Source of the DNA: Firmicutes bacterium CAG:238
GTDB taxonomy: Bacteria; Bacillota; Clostridia; Peptostreptococcales; Anaerovoracaceae
Direction: 5' to 3'
Assembly: GCA_000435615.1 (NCBI GenBank)
Contig: FR881969.1
Location: forward strand, 5,169 to 15,266
DNA: 10,098 bases
Positions 6,020 to 10,098 of the stretch are shown here, piece after piece. Under the pieces are notes generated by a model, which made no database searches, had not been told where the DNA came from, and was given only the letters and a program-made list of their open reading frames with translations. Position 1 is the stretch's first letter; every line of letters begins with the position of its first letter. A program made the translations under genes and the position numbers.

Positions 6020-7869
6020 TATTTATCCCCTTCGTTTTCGTTTCCTGCGTCTGCTGTATTTGCCTTGCTGTCTGCAACGCCGGTTCCGTTTAATTCATCG
6101 TCCCAGCTGTCCCAAAGCTCCTGCTCTTTCTTTGCTGCTTTTGCTTTCTTTCTCTTTTTGAGAATTACGACAGCTGCGATTCCCAAAACAGCCACGATTG
6201 CAACGACAATCCACCAGTTGAATCCGCCTTCTTCCGCATCCGGATTGTCCATTCCCGGATCATCCATTCCCGGGTCAACCGGCTGCATCGCCTGAACATC
6301 CATCGTAACCGGGAAAATTCTTTCTTTGGAATCTCCGTTTCCGTCTTCATAGCTTACCTTTATGTCAAAAGTGCTTTCTCCGGCCGCCGCTGCGGTTACC
6401 GCAAATGCGATTGTTCCGCTCTTGCCCGGCTCAAGATTTCCGACCGTCTGCATCGGGCTGGATGACTGAACATTTCCTTCGAGGCTTGCTTCCACATTCG
6501 CAATATCGGTTTTGCTCTTGTTTACATAGTTAAGTGTAATGCTTATTTCGTCACCTTCGGTTATGTACTCCGGAACAACCGGCTTTGAAATTTCGAACCG
6601 GTCCGGCTGATAAACCGGTACGGAAAGCTTAATGTCTGAAGTCGCCTGCGTTCTCTTTTTGTGGTCTACATATTCGTATTTGAAGTTTATGGACACCGGC
6701 TGAGCATTGCCTGTAACGGTTTTGAGTGCTTTCATCGGCACCTTTACGACCTGGGAATGTCCCGCTTTGATTTTATCAAAGAAGAAAGAGTTGGACGTTC
6801 CGTTCAGCAAAAGGTTTTCTCCTCCGTCCACCGTCACTACGATATTGTCGATGTTAAGTTCGCTGCTCGTGTTTTTGAATTTAAACGAGAAGTTGAAATT
6901 GCTGCCCGCAGCGACTGACTGACCGCCATAGTTGAACTTGGTAACGATAATGTTTGGGATAGGGCTTGTGGTCTCGTCATCCTGCTCGCCCGCAGCACCG
7001 CTGAGTTTTGCCGGAATGGTGATTCTGCCCTTTGCGCTTCCGCTTGTTGTACTTACTCTGTTATAGTAATCATATTCTACTTCTGCATCGATGTACTGCG
7101 TTGCACTCTGAATCGTCTTGAGTGCTCTCACCTGAACGGCAATCGTCACATCCTTGCCAATGTTAATGTTTTTCAATTGGAATGCAGTCGTTCCGCCCAC
7201 AACGGTCAGTGCATCCGACGGCGTCAATGTGATAATCGGGTTCTGCATAACCGCCTTTCCTACATTCTTGACCGTGATGTTGAGCGTCATGGTTTCTCCC
7301 GGTTTGATGTCGTGGGAAAGCTGATTTCTGCTGATGATTGCTTTCGGTGCCGGGATTGGATCCGGTGTGGATGGCTCGGACGGTGTATAGTCCGGTTCTG
7401 TGTAAACCTTTGCTTCAGAAATCGGTACTTCGATATTGTCATATCCCGTACCCTTCTGAACCATGAGCTTCAAGCTTTGACCGGTGCCTTTATATTTTAA
7501 ACCCGTGACTAATATTTCAATTGTTTTGCTTTTTTGTCCTCCTATGGATGCTATTTTATCGATAGTTCCTCCGCTGAAGCTGTCAACGAGGCGCGACGCA
7601 TCAAGAGTATCACTTTCATCTACAGTCGAATTGCTTTTAATTGTAACTAAAATATCCACCGTATCACCTTTTGTTATCGTGTATGTTCTCGATGTATTTG
7701 TCGGAACCTTGTTGAACTTGGTGATTGTATATCCTGTAACTTCAAATCTCGCGGAGCCGCCTGTCGTGTCAGGACCCTCCGTAGCTGCGAAAGCAAATGC
7801 ACTCATCCCTGTGAGGGTTATTGCAAGTGCCATACATAAAATTAAACCCTTTTTTAAAATTTTTCTCAT
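6019..7869 (-). CDS. Secreted, C-terminally anchored multi-domain beta-sandwich protein (CARDB/NEW3-like)
   Basis: This 616-aa protein has a clear signal peptide (MRKILKKGL, hydrophobic core, cleavage near AFA-A at 28-29). A series of beta-sandwich domains follows at roughly 40-155, 176-288, 303-420 and 424-528, with a Pro-rich linker (PSEPSTPDPIPAPK) after the first. Domains 2 and 3 are visibly repeated: ALKTIQSATQ at 249 matches ALKTVTGNAQ at 381, each followed by a Y-E-Y/D-Y strand. Motifs such as IKPGETMTLNITVKNVGK at 188 are typical of CARDB/NEW3 (COG1361-like) folds. Near the C-terminus are a PGMDDPGMDNP repeat, one membrane helix (552-570) and a KKRKKAKAAKK stop-transfer, then a cytosolic tail of about 35 residues that is mostly acidic. 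It sits between the ATPase (15 bp away) and the permease (1-bp overlap), where related loci encode an adaptor, so a role as the external partner of the permease is inferred. A surface adhesin or S-layer-like role is the alternative. Confidence 0.85.
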   Translation of the reverse strand: MRKILKKGLILCMALAITLTGMSAFAFAATEGPDTTGGSARFEVTGYTITKFNKVPTNTSRTYTITKGDTVDILVTIKSNSTVDESDTLDASRLVDSFSGGTIDKIASIGGQKSKTIEILVTGLKYKGTGQSLKLMVQKGTGYDNIEVPISEAKVYTEPDYTPSEPSTPDPIPAPKAIISRNQLSHDIKPGETMTLNITVKNVGKAVMQNPIITLTPSDALTVVGGTTAFQLKNINIGKDVTIAVQVRALKTIQSATQYIDAEVEYDYYNRVSTTSGSAKGRITIPAKLSGAAGEQDDETTSPIPNIIVTKFNYGGQSVAAGSNFNFSFKFKNTSSELNIDNIVVTVDGGENLLLNGTSNSFFFDKIKAGHSQVVKVPMKALKTVTGNAQPVSINFKYEYVDHKKRTQATSDIKLSVPVYQPDRFEISKPVVPEYITEGDEISITLNYVNKSKTDIANVEASLEGNVQSSSPMQTVGNLEPGKSGTIAFAVTAAAAGESTFDIKVSYEDGNGDSKERIFPVTMDVQAMQPVDPGMDDPGMDNPDAEEGGFNWWIVVAIVAVLGIAAVVILKKRKKAKAAKKEQELWDSWDDELNGTGVADSKANTADAGNENEGDK

Positions 7870-7884
7870 TTTTTTTCCCCATTC

Positions 7885-8634
7885 TTATTGCTTATTGTTG
7901 TCTGATTCAGCTGCCTGAAGCCCGTTATCGGTCCTTTCGTCGCTTACAATCTGTCCGTCTATCAGCGTCACAATTCGGTCTGCGTAAGTAGTCATTTCCG
8001 GATCGTGTGATACCAAAACGATTGTCTGATGAAAAGTCCTCGCAAACCTGCGAATCATTTCCATAACCTCTTTGGTTGTCTTTGAATCAAGGTTTCCCGT
8101 CGGTTCGTCAGCGAACACGATTTCGGGTCTGCTGATAAAAGCTCTTGCAATGCCCGCACGCTGCTGCTGTCCTCCTGACATTTGTCCCGGGAAATGATTC
8201 ATTCTGTTCAAAAGGCCCACTCTGTGAAGCATCTTCTTTGCCTCAAGTTCGCGCACATCCTTCGGAACACCGTGAAACATCAGAGGCATCGCCACATTTT
8301 CCACGCAAGTCAGTTCTTTCAGTAAATTGTATGACTGAAAAACAAAACCTATGTGCTCTTGCCGGAATGCCGCAAGTTCATTCTCGTTCATCCTCGGAAT
8401 GGACCTTCCGTTAATCAGGACTTCACCCCTTGTCGGTTTCTCAAGACCTGCAAGCTGATTCAGCAGAGTACTTTTGCCGGAACCGGATGTACCGAAAATG
8501 CAGCATATCTCCCCTTTGTTGATGGAAAGATTTACATTCTTCAAGGCAATCACATGTTCCTCGCCCATTACATAAACCTTACTCAGGTTTCTGACTTGAA
8601 TAATGGGTCTTCCTCCGGAATCTTTTTTCTCCAT
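7885..8634 (-). CDS. ABC transporter ATPase, LolD/MacB type
   Basis: This 249-aa cytosolic ATPase should power the FtsX-like permease two genes downstream. Walker A is GTSGSGKST (48-56), the Q-loop glutamine is Q100 in FVFQSYNLL, the signature is MSGGQQQRAGIARA (152-165), Walker B is EIVFADEP (171-178) with the catalytic Glu at 177, the D-loop is GNLDSKT (180-186) and the switch histidine is H210 in LVSHDPE. The subfamily-specific GFVFQSYNLL and PTGNLDS point to the LolD/MacB/FtsE group. All catalytic residues are present. The ATG follows AAGGGG by six bases. It is the first gene of the operon, and the upstream AT-rich region holds the likely promoter. The C-terminus (LQAAESDNNKQ) is a short polar extension. 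The substrate cannot be told from the ATPase. Confidence 0.95.
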   Translation of the reverse strand: MEKKDSGGRPIIQVRNLSKVYVMGEEHVIALKNVNLSINKGEICCIFGTSGSGKSTLLNQLAGLEKPTRGEVLINGRSIPRMNENELAAFRQEHIGFVFQSYNLLKELTCVENVAMPLMFHGVPKDVRELEAKKMLHRVGLLNRMNHFPGQMSGGQQQRAGIARAFISRPEIVFADEPTGNLDSKTTKEVMEMIRRFARTFHQTIVLVSHDPEMTTYADRIVTLIDGQIVSDERTDNGLQAAESDNNKQ

Positions 8635-8693
8635 AAGTTACCCCTTCCTTATTTAGTTTTTTGCATGAGTGTTAGTACATACATTTGTATTTT

Positions 8694-8724
8694 ATTATAT
8701 ATAAAAAGCAAATACAAGTAGCAA
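8694..8724 (-). promoter_or_regulatory. Putative promoter of the ABC operon
   Basis: On the minus strand TTGCTA (8719-8724) is followed after 17 bases by TATATA (8696-8701); TATAAT at 8694-8699 is an alternative -10 with a 19-base spacer. Transcription would start around 8687-8690, some 55 bases before the ATPase ATG. The tract is so AT-rich that other -10 matches exist, so position is approximate. Confidence 0.45.
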
Positions 8725-8783
8725 AACGCTAAAGGTACAAATTATTACTTTACATGACTGTATTTTACATTTTTTTCTTTTTT

Positions 8784-8820
8784 TGCTTTATTTTTCCTTG
8801 GTGGTATTGTATGATATTCC
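8784..8820 (+). promoter_or_regulatory. Weak promoter candidate for the 36-aa gene
   Basis: A TATGAT -10-like box near 8810 has a poor TTTATT -35-like box 17 bases upstream. An alternative pairing, TTGGTG with TACATC, lies slightly downstream. Neither is convincing, but the gene must be transcribed from this 233-bp intergenic region because its left neighbour is divergent. Confidence 0.25.
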
Positions 8821-8867
8821 TACATCTTAGAAAGGACTTAATTAATCAAAATTAAGGAGGTATAGAA

Positions 8868-8978
8868 ATGAGAAAAATGTGTAATTGCTCGCTATGCGGG
8901 AATGAATGCCATATCGTTGCCTTCCACAGAGGCTACGTATGTGAGAGCTGCATTGATTATATTAAGTCGGGTGACTGA
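8868..8978 (+). CDS. 36-aa cysteine-rich putative zinc-binding mini-protein
   Basis: A 36-codon frame starts at ATG 8868-8870 behind AAGGAGG (8854-8860), spaced by seven bases, which is among the best ribosome binding sites in the window. The product begins MRKMCNCSLCGNEC and contains a second cluster YVCESC. Cysteines are at 5, 7, 10, 14, 25 and 28; the C7-x2-C10 and C25-x2-C28 knuckles are spaced like a minimal zinc ribbon, with His15 and His20 as further possible ligands. It has no signal peptide or membrane segment. It is divergent from the ABC operon and stands alone; no operon partner is visible. The family is unknown to me. A role in nucleic acid or protein binding would be usual for such ribbons but is not shown. 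Alternatives are a cysteine-rich metal store or a chance frame, which the ribosome binding site argues against. Confidence 0.7.
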   Translation: MRKMCNCSLCGNECHIVAFHRGYVCESCIDYIKSGD

Positions 8979-9023
8979 GATGTAATTCAATTCAGAGACA
9001 TTTGAGTGAAATCCCCTTTTGGA

Positions 9024-9037
9024 GGCCGCAAGCGGCC
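9024..9037. other. GC-rich hairpin in the 8979-9129 intergenic region
   Basis: GGCCG and CGGCC pair around a CAAG loop, a compact tetraloop hairpin. No T-run follows on either strand, so it is not a standard terminator. It is flanked by AAATCCC on both sides (9009-9015 and 9040-9046) and, further out, by GAGACAT on both sides, all in direct orientation. Confidence 0.5.
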
Positions 9038-9077
9038 CTAAATCCCATTATATCTGAGACATGAATGCAGCTGTTCC

Positions 9078-9120
9078 GAGAGCCGCACCGTCTTTTGCGC
9101 GTGAGCGGTGCGGCACTCTC
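9078..9120. terminator. Long stem-loop between converging genes
   Basis: GAGAG-CCGCACCG (9078-9090) pairs with CGGTGCGG-CA-CTCTC (9106-9120), a 13-bp stem with a two-base bulge and a 15-base loop. It lies between the 36-aa gene and the convergent flavin reductase gene, beginning 10 bases beyond the latter's stop. The uridine tract is weak in both directions (CTTTCACTCC rightward, GGAACAGC leftward), so termination is plausible but not certain. Confidence 0.5.
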
Positions 9121-9129
9121 CTTTCACTC

Positions 9130-9780
9130 CTATTTGTTCTTTGCGGAGCGTCCGGTTCTGTTCTTCTCGACACGCTCCATATGCTTTTGTTTGTTCAGCC
9201 TTCTGCGAGTCTTCGGCTTCATAACGGAATATCCGAATCTGCCCAGCGGGGACTTCTTGATTCCGTAATATTCACCGTGCACATAAGCCACAAGTCCCGC
9301 CGCCGCAAAGTCAATTTTCCCCTTCGCATCAACAAGCTCCTCGCTTACATGCATACTCACGATCTCGGCGATAAACATGTCGTGCGAAGGATATTCATAT
9401 ACCTGTTTGACTTTGCATTCAAGGTTCACCGGAGCTTCGGCAATCATGGGGCAGCCTACCGCCTCCCCCGGAATTGCCGTAAGATTCATCTCTTTGAATT
9501 TGTCAACATCGCGTCCCGATTTCACGCCGCAGTAGTCCGCAGCAAATGCGAGCGGCTCATTTACGAGATTAATTACAAATTCGCCGCTCTGCTTGATAAT
9601 ATCATGTGAATATCTGAATTTTCGCACGGAAATATAAGTCATAGGCGGGTCTGAATTTACAATCCCCGTCCATGCGATTGTGATAATGTTTTTTATAGAC
9701 CCGTCGCCGCAGGAAACCATAACGGCAGGCACGGGACTGAGCACCGCACCGGGTTTAAAAGTTTTCTTCTTATCTGCCAT
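9130..9780 (-). CDS. Flavin reductase-like, FMN-binding split-barrel protein
   Basis: This 216-aa protein matches the flavin reductase-like family (DIM6/NTAB, COG1853), which binds FMN and typically passes electrons from NAD(P)H to flavin or carries out related oxidoreduction. The start MADKKKTFKPGAVLSPVPAVMVSCG and the following IITIAWTGIVNSDPPMTYISVR, with an SG-E-FVINLV strand, are typical. So is YCGVKSGRDVDKF at about residues 86-98 and the strand ending VAYVHGEYYGI. The frame is open upstream to 9945, but the ATG at 9778-9780 is chosen because GAGAGG precedes it and the upstream part is the pseudouridine synthase gene in another frame. It overlaps that gene by 11 bases. The last 30 or so residues (KPKTRRRLNKQKHMERVEKN onward) form a strongly basic tail beyond the barrel. 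Substrate unknown. Confidence 0.9.
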   Translation of the reverse strand: MADKKKTFKPGAVLSPVPAVMVSCGDGSIKNIITIAWTGIVNSDPPMTYISVRKFRYSHDIIKQSGEFVINLVNEPLAFAADYCGVKSGRDVDKFKEMNLTAIPGEAVGCPMIAEAPVNLECKVKQVYEYPSHDMFIAEIVSMHVSEELVDAKGKIDFAAAGLVAYVHGEYYGIKKSPLGRFGYSVMKPKTRRRLNKQKHMERVEKNRTGRSAKNK

Positions 9781-10098
9781 TTCGTAACCTCTCAAGTAAA
9801 TTTTGGAATTCCAAAGGTAAAGGCTGACGGAATTCCATGTATTCGCCACTTGTCGGATGCACAAACCCCAGCACCTCGGCATGCAGCATCTGCCCGTTTG
9901 ACGCAAGTGCTTGCTTTGCCGGTCCGTAAACGGAATCTCCGACAAGCGGATGCTTGATATATGCCATATGCACCCTGATCTGATGTGTTCTTCCCGTTTC
10001 CAGCCTTGCCTCTATCAGTGTATATCTTCCGAAACGCTCGGCAACCGTCCAATGCGTGACTGCACGTTTTGAATTTTGTTCCGTAACCGCCTGCTTGA
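9770..10098 (-). CDS. RluA/RluD-type 23S rRNA pseudouridine synthase, C-terminal part
   Basis: Only the last 108 residues are in the window; the gene continues past the right edge. The reading frame gives RAVTHWTVAERFG, then LETGRTHQIRVHM, the conserved RluA-family motif, then AYIKHPLVGDSVYG and LHAEVLGFVHPTSGEYMEF, all characteristic of RluD-like enzymes that isomerise uridines of 23S rRNA. The catalytic Asp motif (RLD) lies outside the window. Stop TAA is at 9770-9772. The downstream flavin reductase gene starts inside it, suggesting co-transcription. RluD versus a paralogue (YlyB, YjbO, YhcT types) cannot be decided from this part. Confidence 0.93.
   Translation of the reverse strand, partial: KQAVTEQNSKRAVTHWTVAERFGRYTLIEARLETGRTHQIRVHMAYIKHPLVGDSVYGPAKQALASNGQMLHAEVLGFVHPTSGEYMEFRQPLPLEFQNLLERLRNGR

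Larger units (their letters stand above)
8635..8867. other. AT-rich divergent intergenic region
   Basis: This 233-bp spacer separates the leftward ABC operon from the rightward 36-aa gene. It is strongly AT-rich, with T-tracts at 8770-8795 and TA repeats near 8694-8705. I find promoter-like elements on both strands but no convincing operator palindrome, riboswitch or further open frame. Confidence 0.6.

Noticed and set aside
6240..6275. Short tandem repeat CATTCCCGG in the beta-sandwich gene
   Set aside because: It is a two-copy coding repeat for the PGMDD/PGMDN spacer, not a CRISPR or mobile-element signature.
9047..9052. ATTATA (TATAAT on the minus strand) as a promoter in the 8979-9129 spacer
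   Set aside because: No -35-like box at suitable spacing upstream (AACAGC only), and it would fire toward the antisense of the 36-aa gene with no leftward gene before the ABC operon.
9781..9945. 55-residue N-terminal extension of the flavin reductase
   Set aside because: It overlaps the pseudouridine synthase frame, which has strong family motifs, and the ATG at 9778-9780 has its own ribosome binding site.

Overview
The window looks like chromosomal DNA of a Clostridia-like member of the Bacillota (Firmicutes). The evidence is strong AGGAGG-type ribosome binding sites, sigma-A-like promoters, an RqcH protein, and a core-gene neighbourhood matching Bacillus subtilis yloA(rqcH)-yloC(yicC)-gmk-rpoZ. 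I cannot assign a family or genus from sequence alone. Apart from the ABC operon and one tiny cysteine-rich gene, the content is housekeeping.

Left block (1-3900). A probable gene tail runs rightward to 78. It meets a leftward cluster, yicC -> gmk -> rpoZ (294, 207 and 74 aa), across a hairpin terminator at 107-135. gmk and rpoZ overlap by one base (TAATG). They have their own extended -10 promoter in the yicC-gmk gap, where Bacillus relatives carry remA; no remA is present here. yicC and the rightward rqcH (560 aa) are transcribed divergently from two compact promoters with -35 boxes 14 bp apart. rqcH ends at a pair of back-to-back hairpins that also serve the converging operon on the other strand. 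The block combines RNA turnover (YicC), GMP-to-GDP conversion (Gmk), RNA polymerase assembly (omega) and rescue of stalled large ribosomal subunits (RqcH).

Middle block (3900-8870), all leftward. Four closely packed genes appear to form one operon: a LolD/MacB-type ATPase, a secreted C-terminally membrane-anchored protein made of repeated beta-sandwich (CARDB/NEW3-like) domains, a MacB/FtsX-type permease, and an unrecognised 240-aa cytosolic protein. The first three make a plausible membrane complex in which the beta-sandwich protein holds the position an HlyD/YknX-type adaptor holds in related loci. This is the best candidate in the window for an under-described system; its substrate cannot be read from the sequence.

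Right block (8640-10098). A 233-bp AT-rich spacer carries the presumed operon promoter (leftward) and the leader of a rightward 36-aa, six-cysteine mini-protein with an ideal ribosome binding site. A 151-bp structured spacer with two GC-rich hairpins follows. It is followed by the leftward pair of an RluD-type pseudouridine synthase (only its C-terminus is in the window) and a flavin reductase-like protein with a strongly basic tail; the two genes overlap by 11 bases.

No tRNA, rRNA, CRISPR array, insertion sequence or integrase was seen.
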